Shown here one piece after another: positions 23,354 to 31,362 of a stretch of DNA of 64,000 bases. The notes beneath the pieces were generated by a model. It was not told where the DNA came from. It made no database searches and saw nothing but the letters and a program-made list of their open reading frames with translations. The position numbers and the translations under genes were made by a program. The stretch comes from Jatrophihabitans sp964252635 (GTDB lineage Bacteria > Actinomycetota > Actinomycetes > Mycobacteriales > Jatrophihabitantaceae): positions 1 through 64,000 of the forward strand of contig NZ_CAXUNP010000020.1 in the NCBI RefSeq assembly GCF_964252635.1, read 5' to 3'. How positions within the stretch are numbered: position 1 is the first letter of the stretch; each line of letters begins with the position of its first letter.

Positions 23354-23380
23354 TCTCGGCGTCGAGAGATGTGGCACAGT
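23354..23380 (+). promoter_or_regulatory. Promoter and operator of the MarR gene
   Basis: TCTCGGCGTCGAGA (23354-23367) has the same half-site spacing as the tam operators (TCTYG-NCGT-CRAGA). CACAGT (23375-23380) lies 7 nt before GTG 23388, which suits leaderless transcription. The operator lies just upstream of the -10, where a bound repressor would block polymerase. Autoregulation is inferred. Confidence 0.55.
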
Positions 23381-23387
23381 TGACGGC

Positions 23388-23957
23388 GTGACAGCTCGCC
23401 GCACGGGAGAGCCGGCCGACGGCGGGCAGCCCGACGGCGCGCAGCTCGACGAGGTCGACGAGATCGTCGCGGCCTGGCACCGCGAGCGTCCCGACCTGGA
23501 CGTCGAGCCGCTGCAGGTGCTCTCGCGTCTCGACCGGTTGGCGGGTGCCCTGGGCGAACGTCGCGCGGCGATCTTCGCCGAGCACGGCCTGCGGCGCCAC
23601 GAGTTCGACGTGCTCGTCGCGCTGCGCCGCTCCGGTGGGCGCTTCCAGCTGACGGCCGGCGAGCTGGCCCTGCGCACCTACGTCACGTCGGGCACCATGA
23701 CCAGCCGGCTCGACGGGCTGACGGCGCGCGGCCTGGTCATGCGCACCCCCGACTCGCTCGACGGGCGGCTCGTGCGGGTCGCGCTCACCCCGGACGGACG
23801 GGAGATCGTGGACGGGGCGTTCGAGGCGCTCCTCGCCGCCGAGCGTGAGCTGCTGCGTCCGCTGCCGCCCGAGACCCTGGGCCCGCTGTCCGAGGCGTTG
23901 CGGGCCCTGCTCGCGAGCGCCACGTCGTCGCACCCGTCCGGCACACTGGAGCCGTGA
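23388..23957 (+). CDS. MarR-family regulator, TamR/UrtR-like
   Basis: This 189-residue protein is a dimeric winged-helix repressor. An extra N-terminal helix (IVAAWHRERPDLDVEPLQVLSRLDRLA) carries the Trp seen in the UrtR branch of MarR proteins, which includes HucR, PecS and TamR. The DNA-binding region (LTAGELALRTYVTSGTMTSR) and wing (RTPDSLDGRLVRV) are complete. Streptomyces TamR senses trans-aconitate or citrate and represses tam. The matching operator pattern at tam, 3 kb away, supports the same job here; that assignment is inference. Confidence 0.8.
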   Translation: MTARRTGEPADGGQPDGAQLDEVDEIVAAWHRERPDLDVEPLQVLSRLDRLAGALGERRAAIFAEHGLRRHEFDVLVALRRSGGRFQLTAGELALRTYVTSGTMTSRLDGLTARGLVMRTPDSLDGRLVRVALTPDGREIVDGAFEALLAAERELLRPLPPETLGPLSEALRALLASATSSHPSGTLEP

Positions 23958-23997
23958 CCGACCGAAGCACCCTGACCGACCTACCGACCGTGGGCCG

Positions 23998-25185
23998 ATG
24001 AGCGTCTGGGACGAGCTGATCGGGCAGACCGCCGCGGTCGACACCCTGCGGGCGGCTGCCGAGGCCGCACGGGCCATCTCCGAGGACCGGCCGGTCGCGC
24101 CGGGCCGGATGACCCACGCGTGGCTGTTCGTCGGGCCGGCCGGGTCCGGTCGCTCGGTGGCGGCACGCGCGTTCGCGGCGGCGCTGCAGTGCGAGCGCGA
24201 CGAGGTCGGTTGCGGCGAGTGCGCCCAGTGCCGCACGGTCGCGTCCCGTACCCACCCCGACGTGCACCTCGTCGTACCCGAGGGGCTGTCGATCGGGGTC
24301 AGCGAGATGCGGTTGGTCGTGGGGCGGGCCGCGCGGCGACCGTCGCTCGGCCGGTGGCAGATGGTGCTCATCGAGGACGCCGACCGCCTCACCGAGCAGG
24401 CGTCGAACGCGCTGTTGAAGGCCATCGAGGAGCCGCCGCCGCGCACGGTCATCCTGCTGTGTGCGCCGTCCCTGCACCCGGACGACGTCATGGTGACGGT
24501 GCGCTCCCGGTGCCGGCTGGTGTCGCTGCGCACGCCGCCGGCCGACGCGGTGGCCGGCGTATTGCGCGCCGACGGGTACGACGCCGGCACCGCGGCCTGG
24601 GCGGCCGCGGCCGGGCAGGGGCACGTCGGCCGGTCACGCCGCCTGGCCCGAGACGCCGAGGCCCGTGACCACCGCACGGCGGTGCTCGCGATCCCGGCGT
24701 CGTTGACGTCGCTGCGGGCCTGTCTCGAGGCCGCCGATCACCTCGTGGGCGCGGCCGAGGCCGAGGCCGCCGCGCTCTCGGCCGACCTCGACGCCGGCGA
24801 GACCGAGTCGTTGCAGGTCGCCCTCGGTGCCGGCGCCACCGGCAGGGGCACCGCCACCGCGGTCCGCGGGTCAGCCGGGGTGCTGAAGGAGCTGGAGAAG
24901 CGGCAGAAGTCGCGCCAGACCCGCACCCAGCGCGACGCGCTCGACCGTGCGCTCGTGGACCTCGCCGCGTTCTACCGCGACGTCCTGCTGCACCACGCGC
25001 GCTCGCCGGTCGCGCCGGCCCACCCCGACTTCGCCGACGACGTGGTCGCCGTGGCGCTGCGCCTCGACCCGCCGGGGGCCCTGCGTTGCCTCGACGCGAT
25101 CCTCGGTTGCCGTGAGGCGCTGGACCTCAACGTCAAGCCGCGGATCGCGGTCGAGGCCATGACCGCCGCCCTGCGGCTGCCCTGA
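23998..25185 (+). CDS. holB: DNA polymerase III delta' subunit
   Basis: HolB is the delta' part of the clamp loader that places the sliding clamp on DNA. The 395-residue protein has a degenerate P-loop (GPAGSGRSVA, Arg for Lys), which is usual for delta' because it does not hydrolyse ATP. It also has a four-cysteine zinc module (C then CGECAQC), the IEDADRLTEQASNALLKAIEEPP walker B/sensor region and SRCR. The tmk, holB, PSP1 protein, tRNA-Thr order is conserved in relatives. The start has only a weak ribosome site; GACCGT 6 nt upstream may allow leaderless initiation. Confidence 0.93.
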   Translation: MSVWDELIGQTAAVDTLRAAAEAARAISEDRPVAPGRMTHAWLFVGPAGSGRSVAARAFAAALQCERDEVGCGECAQCRTVASRTHPDVHLVVPEGLSIGVSEMRLVVGRAARRPSLGRWQMVLIEDADRLTEQASNALLKAIEEPPPRTVILLCAPSLHPDDVMVTVRSRCRLVSLRTPPADAVAGVLRADGYDAGTAAWAAAAGQGHVGRSRRLARDAEARDHRTAVLAIPASLTSLRACLEAADHLVGAAEAEAAALSADLDAGETESLQVALGAGATGRGTATAVRGSAGVLKELEKRQKSRQTRTQRDALDRALVDLAAFYRDVLLHHARSPVAPAHPDFADDVVAVALRLDPPGALRCLDAILGCREALDLNVKPRIAVEAMTAALRLP

Positions 25186-25229
25186 CTCGTCGCACGTGCC
25201 CTCGCGCCGTGCCTACCTCGGCTCGCGCG

Positions 25230-25252
25230 CGACTGACCGGCCGTTTCAGTCG
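25230..25252. terminator. Possible bidirectional terminator
   Basis: CGACTGA and TCAGTCG form a perfect 7-bp stem with a 9-nt loop between the convergent holB and SpoIID-like genes. The right arm includes the stop codon of the SpoIID-like gene. The stem is short, so confidence is low. Confidence 0.35.
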
Positions 25253-26802
25253 TGGTACGGAGCGGCCCCGATCGGCGTGCCGGCCGCGGACAGCTCTAGC
25301 GTCTCGCCGCCGCGCACGTACAGCGTGTGGTTGGACGGCCGGTACACCGCGAGGTCGGCCTTGCCGTCGCCGTTGAAGTCGCCGGTCACCGGGATGTCGC
25401 CGGCCAGGCCCCAATGCACCGGGTCGTGGCCGCGGACGTAGAACTCGCGCGTAGACGGCCGGTAGACCGCGATGTCGGTGGTGCCGTTTCCGTCGTAGTC
25501 GGCGGGTGCCGGGATGTCCCCGCGCCGTCCGTAGGTGATCGTGGTGCCGCCGCGGACGTGCCACGTGCCGTCGGAGGGCCGGTAGACGGCGACGCCGTCC
25601 GCGGTCGAGCTCGTCCACCGCCCGGGCACCGGGACGTCTCCGCTGCGGCCGTACTGGGTGGAGGATTCGATGCCGCCCGCGGGCTTGGCGAAATACCAGA
25701 CCCCGGTCGACGGGCGGTAGATCGCGATCTGCGTGGCCGAGGCGAGGCCTTTGTACTGCGCCTGGACCGGTTGATCGGTGGGCCGCCCGAAGGTCATGGT
25801 CGAGGTGGGCACCCCTGTGGGACCGCCGAAGTACCACACCCCGCTCGACGGACGGAAGTACCCGATGTGGGCGAACCCGTCGCCGGTGGTGTTCACGGCC
25901 GGGATGTCGCCGCTGCGTCCGAAGTCGAATGTGGTCGGGTAGCCGTCGTCGATCGTCCAGCGCCCGGAGGAGAAGACGGCCGGCGTGCTCTGGTGCAGGA
26001 ACTGGAAGTCGTGCTGCGAGCGCAGCTGCGCCGTGGTCGTCAGCTGCAGGTCTGAGCCGTAGTAGAGCTGCAGGATGACGTTGTACTTGTTCCCCGTGTT
26101 GCCAGTGGCGCTGGTATCGGTGTCGACGCAGTTCTGGCTGCCGTACTGGCTCAGGACCTGATCGTTCGCCCCGGCGCCGCACGCCTCGGCGGTGTTGCCC
26201 GTGAGAGTTCGCTGGTACGAGGCCTGGAAGACGTCACCGTTCTTGCGCGCCACGACCGGCCAGGTCTGATCGATGATGGTGTTGGTGCGCGTGGTGGACG
26301 AGCCGGCCCGGTAGACCTGGAAGAGCTGGTCGTCGGTGACATCGAAGCACTGCTTGGGATCGCTGTGGAGATACCCACCGAAGTGATCCACCCAGTACCA
26401 GGCGTACGACTTGACCGCGACTGCTCCCGCCCTGACGGCGTCGCCGTCCCACGAGGCTGCCCACTCGTTCGGCAGGACGTTCTGAACGTAGGTCTTGAAG
26501 TCGACCGTCTCGATCGCGTAGCTGCGAGCCTTGGTCTTTGGGTCGACCGATTGGACCAAGACCCTGATTGAGGTCGGCGGTGTGCTCTGGGATGAGTATC
26601 CGGTGCACGAGGGGTCGGCGGACTGATCTTTGACGATGGTGCACACGCCGTCGTCCAGACAGGTCGGCTGGCTGTCGACGTCCGCCCGTAGACCGAGGGG
26701 CACGGGCCTCGGTGCAGGCGTGGTCCCCTGTGCCCCCGGCGCGGTTGCCAGAGTGGTCAGCGTGAATGCGGCCAGCACGACGGCCAGCAACTTCTTCGTC
26801 AC
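25246..26802 (-). CDS. Secreted SpoIID-like protein with FG-GAP-type repeats
   Basis: This 518-residue protein starts with a signal peptide (VTKKLLAVVLAAFTLTTLA). Residues about 75-250 resemble the SpoIID/LytB domain, which in spore formers acts on peptidoglycan: FKTYVQNVLPNEW, then AGAVAVKSYAWYW. Residues about 280-518 hold at least five repeats with the pattern GRSGDIPVPGD, DGxGxTDIAVYRPS and a W/F-Y strand, like extracellular VCBS/FG-GAP propeller blades. The GTG has GAGG 7 nt upstream. It is probably a cell-wall or exported protein; enzymatic activity is not proven, and there is no sporulation context here. Confidence 0.8.
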   Translation of the reverse strand: MTKKLLAVVLAAFTLTTLATAPGAQGTTPAPRPVPLGLRADVDSQPTCLDDGVCTIVKDQSADPSCTGYSSQSTPPTSIRVLVQSVDPKTKARSYAIETVDFKTYVQNVLPNEWAASWDGDAVRAGAVAVKSYAWYWVDHFGGYLHSDPKQCFDVTDDQLFQVYRAGSSTTRTNTIIDQTWPVVARKNGDVFQASYQRTLTGNTAEACGAGANDQVLSQYGSQNCVDTDTSATGNTGNKYNVILQLYYGSDLQLTTTAQLRSQHDFQFLHQSTPAVFSSGRWTIDDGYPTTFDFGRSGDIPAVNTTGDGFAHIGYFRPSSGVWYFGGPTGVPTSTMTFGRPTDQPVQAQYKGLASATQIAIYRPSTGVWYFAKPAGGIESSTQYGRSGDVPVPGRWTSSTADGVAVYRPSDGTWHVRGGTTITYGRRGDIPAPADYDGNGTTDIAVYRPSTREFYVRGHDPVHWGLAGDIPVTGDFNGDGKADLAVYRPSNHTLYVRGGETLELSAAGTPIGAAPYHD

Positions 26803-26885
26803 GTTCGTCCTCTCTTCGGCGCAGAACGTAGCGCCTGCCAACGACAGGACGCGGCAGACCCTCAGCCGGTTGCCTGGAGGGCGTC

Positions 26886-26891
26886 TAGGGT
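26886..26891 (+). promoter_or_regulatory. -10 box for a leaderless PSP1 gene
   Basis: TAGGGT lies 6 nt before GTG 26898, which would place the transcription start at the first codon. This is the clearest leaderless signal in the window. Confidence 0.6.
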
Positions 26892-26897
26892 GTCGGC

Positions 26898-27713
26898 GTG
26901 GTGATGATGTGCGCGGTGACCTTCCAGCCGCAGGGTCGCCTGTACTACGCCGACCCGGGCGAGCTGCGCCCGGCGGTGGGCGACCACGTTCTGTACCCGA
27001 CGGCCGAGGGCGACGAGGTCGCGCAGGTCACCTGGGCCCCCGAGTGGGTCGACGACGACATCGGCGGCCTGCCCACCCTGTCCGGCCTGGCGGGTGCCGA
27101 CGACGTGGCCGCCGCGACTGCCTCGCGCAAGCACCGCGCCGCGGCACGGGTCGCCGCGCGCAAGCTCATCCGCGAGCACGACCTGCCGATGAAGATCGCC
27201 GGGATCGACCACCAGCCGGCCACCGGGCACACCACGCTGTACTTCACCGCTCCGCACCGCGTCGACTTCCGCGGCCTGGTCCGTGACCTCGCCGCCACCC
27301 TCAAGGGTCGGGTCGAGTTGCGCCAGCTCGGCGCGCGCGACGAGGCCCGGCTCACCGGCGGGCTCGGCTCGTGCGGGCGCGAGCTGTGCTGCTCGACGTT
27401 CCTCGTCGACTTCGAACCGGTTAGCGTGCGGATGGCCCGCGACCAGGACCTGCCGGTCAACCCGATGCGCATCTCCGGCGCCTGCGGCAAGTTGATGTGC
27501 TGCCTGAAGTACGAGCACCCGCTGTACCAGGACTTCGCCGAGAAGGCGCCCGCGATGGGCAGCGACGTCGACACCGACGAGGGGCCGGGCACGGTCGTCG
27601 GCCACAACGTGCCGGGCGAGCAGGTCGTCGTCCGGATGGCCGCGGACGGGCGCAAGACGGCGTGCGCGCTCGCCTCGGTGTGCGGCAGTCGCAAGGCCTA
27701 CGAGTCGCGGTAG
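26898..27713 (+). CDS. PSP1-domain protein (RicT/YaaT-like)
   Basis: This 271-residue soluble protein has a PSP1 domain with the signature cysteines of YaaT/RicT: CGRELCC at about residues 155-161 and CGKLMCCLKYEH at about 195-206. In Bacillus, RicT joins RicA and RicF in an iron-sulphur complex that affects RNA processing. Actinobacteria keep RicT next to holB without the partners, so the function here is not known. GTG 26898 is chosen from the leaderless promoter; a second GTG and two ATGs follow within 10 nt and are alternatives. Confidence 0.88.
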   Translation: MVMMCAVTFQPQGRLYYADPGELRPAVGDHVLYPTAEGDEVAQVTWAPEWVDDDIGGLPTLSGLAGADDVAAATASRKHRAAARVAARKLIREHDLPMKIAGIDHQPATGHTTLYFTAPHRVDFRGLVRDLAATLKGRVELRQLGARDEARLTGGLGSCGRELCCSTFLVDFEPVSVRMARDQDLPVNPMRISGACGKLMCCLKYEHPLYQDFAEKAPAMGSDVDTDEGPGTVVGHNVPGEQVVVRMAADGRKTACALASVCGSRKAYESR

Positions 27714-27767
27714 CCGGCTGACACGAACGGCCGCCAGCCGAAGGCCGACGTACCTGGGTGGTCCGGT

Positions 27768-27809
27768 TGTGTCTCGCGGTGATACGGCGTCGTATCACGG
27801 TGTGACACA
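27768..27809. promoter_or_regulatory. Nested palindrome upstream of tRNA-Thr
   Basis: GTGATACGGCGTCGTATCAC (27779-27798) has perfect 8-bp arms around 4 nt. Outside it, TGTGTC (27768-27773) pairs with GACACA (27804-27809) across a 5-nt internal mismatch on each side. The inner part looks like a TetR or GntR operator, or the whole may be a cruciform or repeat element. No regulator gene is adjacent. Confidence 0.55.
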
Positions 27810-27820
27810 CCCTTCGGCAC

Positions 27821-27850
27821 GCGCACGCCACCCCAGTGGAGTGCGTGCGC
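27821..27850 (+). terminator. Probable terminator of the PSP1 gene
   Basis: GCGCACGC and GCGTGCGC form a perfect 8-bp stem with a 14-nt loop, about 110 nt after the stop and before the tRNA promoter. Confidence 0.45.
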
Positions 27851-27894
27851 GCCGACCTGCCGCGAGGGGCGTCATCGACCGGCGGGCGACCGGC

Positions 27895-27900
27895 TAGACT
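27895..27900 (+). promoter_or_regulatory. -10 box of the tRNA-Thr gene
   Basis: TAGACT lies 28 nt before the first base of the tRNA, a suitable place for the -10 with a short 5' trailer to be processed by RNase P. No clear -35 is visible. Confidence 0.5.
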
Positions 27901-27928
27901 TTCGCGGGTTGCGGCCATGCCGCGACGC

Positions 27929-28004
27929 GCCGCCTTAGCTCAGTCGGTAGAGCACCTCACTCGTAATGAGGTTGTCCGGGGTTCGATTCCCCGAGGCGGC
28001 TCCA
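27929..28004 (+). tRNA. tRNA-Thr (anticodon CGU)
   Basis: The full cloverleaf is present: acceptor arms GCCGCCT/AGGCGGC (7 bp), D-arm AGCTCAGTCGGTAGAGC, anticodon stem CCTCA/TGAGG with loop CTCGTAA (anticodon CGT), T-arm CCGGG-GTTCGAT-CCCCG, discriminator T and encoded CCA. CGU reads ACG codons. Its position after holB and the PSP1 gene is conserved in actinobacteria. Confidence 0.97.
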
Positions 28005-28018
28005 CGCCGTGATCGTCG

Positions 28019-28714
28019 CTACCGTCCGCCCGGGCCGACGTCCGCCCCGCGCAGGAAGCGCTCCTCGGTGCTGGTCAGCGACGGGGTGAAGACCGTGGCC
28101 GTGTTCGGTTCCACGCTGATCAGCTGCCCGGGCTGCAGCCCGGCGACCACGTCCTGCGCCAGCCGGGGACGCAGGTTGAGCACCGACGGCGCCTGCTCGG
28201 GCCCGGTGATCAGGTACTGCGCCGACTGCCACCAGGCGCTGCCCTGCGGCATCTGGTTCGGAGCGTGCACCACCGCGCTCCAGGGCGAGCGCCCGAACCC
28301 CGGCGGCGGCGGCTGGTCGCTGTCCGCGATCAGCGCCCACGGTGCCGTCGAGCCGTCGGGCGGCCACTGCGACACCTGCGAGACGACCTCGAACGTCGCA
28401 CCCTGGACGCGCCCGAGCAGCTCGCGCCACCGGTCGGGCTCGCCGGTCAGGACGGTGAGCCCGCACGAGGCGTCGAGCAACCGCAGGGCCAGCACCTGGG
28501 TGAGGTCGGCGAGGCCGACGATGCCGACCCGTGTCGGCTGGTTGGGCAGCAACAGCGGATGGTGCAGCCGCGAGCCGTCCGGGGTGACGCCCAGCTCGAT
28601 CCCGTTGTCGCGTAACGACACGCGCAGCAGGGTGCCAGGGGCCCACCGGCGCGGTCGTGCCTCGACGAAGCGCGTGCCCGGCGCGCCGCCTCGTCCGTGC
28701 CGCGCGCCGCTCAT
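28019..28714 (-). CDS. Type VII locus-associated protein of unknown function
   Basis: This 231-residue soluble protein is not a family I recognise. It begins with a basic Gly/Arg-rich stretch, then alternates strands and helices: LLRVSLRDNGIELGVTPDG, VGIVGLADLTQVLALRLLDA, TVLTGEPDRWRELL. The last part has a Pro-rich loop and ends with RPRLAQDVVAGLQPGQLISVEP. No membrane helix, signal or catalytic motif is seen. The ATG overlaps the stop of eccE by 4 nt, so it is co-translated with a core ESX component and probably assists the secretion machine at the membrane's inner face. Confidence 0.75.
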   Translation of the reverse strand: MSGARHGRGGAPGTRFVEARPRRWAPGTLLRVSLRDNGIELGVTPDGSRLHHPLLLPNQPTRVGIVGLADLTQVLALRLLDASCGLTVLTGEPDRWRELLGRVQGATFEVVSQVSQWPPDGSTAPWALIADSDQPPPPGFGRSPWSAVVHAPNQMPQGSAWWQSAQYLITGPEQAPSVLNLRPRLAQDVVAGLQPGQLISVEPNTATVFTPSLTSTEERFLRGADVGPGGR

Positions 28715-29769
28715 GTCCGCTCCAGCGTCACGACCGCAGCGAGGTCCCCGGGGCCGCCGCCCAGCGGCAGCACCCGGGTGATGTCGCTCGGCGCCGCGAC
28801 ACCGACGACGGCATCGTCGGCACGCAGGGTCGCGGTCACCGCGTCGAGCGCCCGCTCGTCGTCGCCGGTGATCTGCACCGAGCCGGTGCTGCGCCACCGA
28901 TCGGCGGCGGCGAACTCGACGCACAGTGACACCACCGAACGCTGCGGGCGGTGCAGGGCCACGACGTCCAGCAGCCGTTGGATGTCGCCGCCCTGCGCGA
29001 AGTCGACCGCGAACAGCCGGGTCGGCACGTCGGCCCGGGTGTCCTCGCCGAGCAACGTCTCGAGGGTGGCCGCATCGGCGACGCGGTTGACGATCCCGTC
29101 GCGTCGCAGTCGCAGGGCGGCGCGGTCGAGAGCGGCGACGAGGGCCGCGCGGCTGCCGCCACTGCCACCGCCACGGCTCTGCACCACGTCGCGTGCGCGG
29201 GCCGGCTCGAAGCGCAGCACGAGATGGGCGCGACGGTGGACGGGGACGTACTGGCCGCGCCGGCGACCGCCGAGCTGCTCGGGCTGCGTGCCGGACGGCG
29301 AGTAGGAGGTGATGCGCAACTGCACCGCGGAGAGCCGGGACGGGTCGTCGGCGAGGTCGGCCACGACGGCGCCCAGGTCGAGCGTCGCGTTGCGGGCCAA
29401 CGAGACCTCGAGCGACGCGGCGTAGCCCTGCTCGTCGACGAGCACGCCGACCTCACCGCTCGAGCGGCTCGTCGCGGTCGTGACGCGCACCCGCGACACC
29501 GGCTCGCGCCGCACCTCGTCGGCGTGACGCCCGACGGCGCGGCTCGCGAGCAGCAGCACCGGCACGGCAAGGACGAACAACGCCGCCAGGGTCCAGCCGA
29601 ACGCGTCGTGTCGGGCGACACCGATGACGACCGCGGCCGCCACCGCCTCGGCGGCGATGACCACCGCGACGACCCGTCGACGGAGGCCGCCCTCGCGGCC
29701 GGCGCCGTGGGGTTGCGAACGTGTCGCGCCGTGCGACGTCGTGCGCGTCGCGCCCTGGGCTGCCGTCAC
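28711..29769 (-). CDS. eccE: Type VII secretion protein EccE
   Basis: EccE is a peripheral subunit of the ESX membrane complex. The 352-residue protein has two adjacent N-terminal transmembrane helices (about residues 30-75) after a basic leader, and then a cytosolic domain. It is divergent from eccB by 128 nt and is coupled to the downstream unknown gene. Assignment rests on the two-helix layout, length and locus; EccE proteins diverge strongly in sequence. The start codon is GTG. Confidence 0.75.
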   Translation of the reverse strand: MTAAQGATRTTSHGATRSQPHGAGREGGLRRRVVAVVIAAEAVAAAVVIGVARHDAFGWTLAALFVLAVPVLLLASRAVGRHADEVRREPVSRVRVTTATSRSSGEVGVLVDEQGYAASLEVSLARNATLDLGAVVADLADDPSRLSAVQLRITSYSPSGTQPEQLGGRRRGQYVPVHRRAHLVLRFEPARARDVVQSRGGGSGGSRAALVAALDRAALRLRRDGIVNRVADAATLETLLGEDTRADVPTRLFAVDFAQGGDIQRLLDVVALHRPQRSVVSLCVEFAAADRWRSTGSVQITGDDERALDAVTATLRADDAVVGVAAPSDITRVLPLGGGPGDLAAVVTLERT

Positions 29770-29820
29770 CGCACCCCGCTCGTCGTCTCCGCCATGATCG
29801 TGTCGGTCCGCGTGACTCTA

Positions 29821-29826
29821 TACACT
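29821..29826 (+). promoter_or_regulatory. Candidate promoter in the eccE/eccB divergent gap
   Basis: TACACT, preceded by TA (TATACACT), lies 71 nt before the eccB start in a 128-nt divergent gap. The minus strand of the same site reads AGTGTATA and may serve eccE. No certain -35 is seen on either side. Confidence 0.4.
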
Positions 29827-29897
29827 CGCCCCGGCCGCCGCGGGACCGAATCCGCATCGTCCGCACCGCTTCTCCCTCTCGACTCCGGGGACGTCCT

Positions 29898-31352
29898 TTG
29901 CCCACGACACGCGACCTGGTCGAGGCCTACGGCTTCGCCAGCCGTCGTCAGGTGCTGGCCCTGCTCAACGGCGACGACTCGGTCGCGATCGACGCCCGCC
30001 GGCGGCTGAACCGCTCGCTGCTGGGCGGGCTGCTGGTGTGCGTCGCGATCGTCGCCGCGGTGGGTGTCGCCGGCTTCCTGTCCGGTGGTTCCTCGACGTC
30101 GCTGCCCAATCAGGGCGTCATCGTCGACTCCTCGACGGGCGGCAACTACGTGCTCGTCGACAACGTCCTGCACCCCGCGCTGAACCTGGCGTCCGCGCGG
30201 CTCATCGCGGGCAGCCAGAGCACGACGGTGTCGTCGGGCACGCTGCGCAAGCTGCCCCGCGGCCTGCCCGTGGGCATCCCCGGCGCCCCCGACCAGCTGC
30301 CCCCCACGTCGTCCCTGGTGTCGGGGCCGTGGACGGTCTGCTCCACCGCGCCGCAGGCGAGTGCCGCCCGGCCGCGCATCACCGTCTCGGTCGGCGCGGC
30401 GATCCCGACGCCCGTGGCGACCGGCGGAAGCGTCGTGCTCAGCGGCCCGAACGGGCAGCTGTGGTTGCTCGCCGGCGGCCTGCGGTTCGCGGTCACCCAA
30501 CCGGCCGCGACGCTGCTTCAGCTCGACCGTGCGGCCCCGGTGCCGGTGCTGGACCAGATCCTGTCGTTGGTTCCCCAGGGGCCGCCGCTGACCCTGCCGA
30601 GCGTGCCGGACGCGGGCCGGCAGCCGTCGGTACGGCTGCCCTTCACCGCGTCCGTGGGCGATGTCGTCCGGGCCACCCTCGCCGGCCGGACGCGCGCCTA
30701 CTACGTCGTGCTCGACCGCGGCGTCGCCCCGATCGGCTCGTTCGCGGCGGCCCTGCTGGGCGGCACCTCCGCCGGCCAGCACACGGTGACCGTCTCCGCC
30801 GCCGACCTCGCGCGGACGCCGTCGGTGCGGGCCAGCTTCCTGCCCACCTCCTGGCCGAACGCGCTGCGCCCGGTGGCGCCGCCGCGCTCCGGGCAACCGC
30901 TGTGCCTGACCTACGCACGCAGCCTCCCGCTGACCGGCGGGGCGTGGCCGGTCAGCGTCAGCGAGCCCCGATCCGCACCGCTGCCGGCGCACGGTCGGGC
31001 CGTGGCCGCGAGCAGCGGCGGGCTGCCGACGGTCGCGACCGGCGTGGCCGTGCCACCCGGGCGCGGATCCCTCGTCAAGGCCACCGGCTCCGGCGGCGTC
31101 GACGGGTCGTACGAGTTCATCGCCGACAGCGGGCTGCGCTACCCGATCTCGTCGTCGACCAGCGTCACCCGCCTGGGCTACATGACGTCGGCAGCGGCCG
31201 TGACCCCGCTGCCGTTCGTGCAGCTGCTGCCCAGCGGCCCGGCCCTCGACCCGTCCCGCGCCGCGGTCGAGTACCCCGGCGGCGCAGGCAGTTCGGTCGC
31301 ACCCACCGGCTCGGCGACGTCCACGCCCACAGCGGTGAGCACGCCCCGCTGA
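29898..31352 (+). CDS. eccB: Type VII secretion protein EccB
   Basis: EccB is a core ESX subunit with a large domain outside the cell membrane. The 484-residue protein starts at a TTG with GGGGAC 5 nt upstream; its first residues (PTTRDLVEAYGFASRRQVLALLNGDDS) match the conserved EccB N-terminus. A single transmembrane helix lies at about residues 40-62. The outer domain has the repeat-like segments of EccB and two cysteines (WTVCST and QPLCLTY) likely to form the conserved disulphide. It ends in a Pro/Ser/Thr-rich tail. It converges on mycP with a 10-nt gap. Confidence 0.93.
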   Translation: MPTTRDLVEAYGFASRRQVLALLNGDDSVAIDARRRLNRSLLGGLLVCVAIVAAVGVAGFLSGGSSTSLPNQGVIVDSSTGGNYVLVDNVLHPALNLASARLIAGSQSTTVSSGTLRKLPRGLPVGIPGAPDQLPPTSSLVSGPWTVCSTAPQASAARPRITVSVGAAIPTPVATGGSVVLSGPNGQLWLLAGGLRFAVTQPAATLLQLDRAAPVPVLDQILSLVPQGPPLTLPSVPDAGRQPSVRLPFTASVGDVVRATLAGRTRAYYVVLDRGVAPIGSFAAALLGGTSAGQHTVTVSAADLARTPSVRASFLPTSWPNALRPVAPPRSGQPLCLTYARSLPLTGGAWPVSVSEPRSAPLPAHGRAVAASSGGLPTVATGVAVPPGRGSLVKATGSGGVDGSYEFIADSGLRYPISSSTSVTRLGYMTSAAAVTPLPFVQLLPSGPALDPSRAAVEYPGGAGSSVAPTGSATSTPTAVSTPR

Positions 31353-31362
31353 CGCGTCCGCG

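Noticed and set aside
27929..28019. tRNA-Thr as an attachment site for a type VII island
   Set aside because: No integrase, no direct repeat of the tRNA 3' end was found, and the tRNA's neighbours upstream match the conserved chromosomal order.
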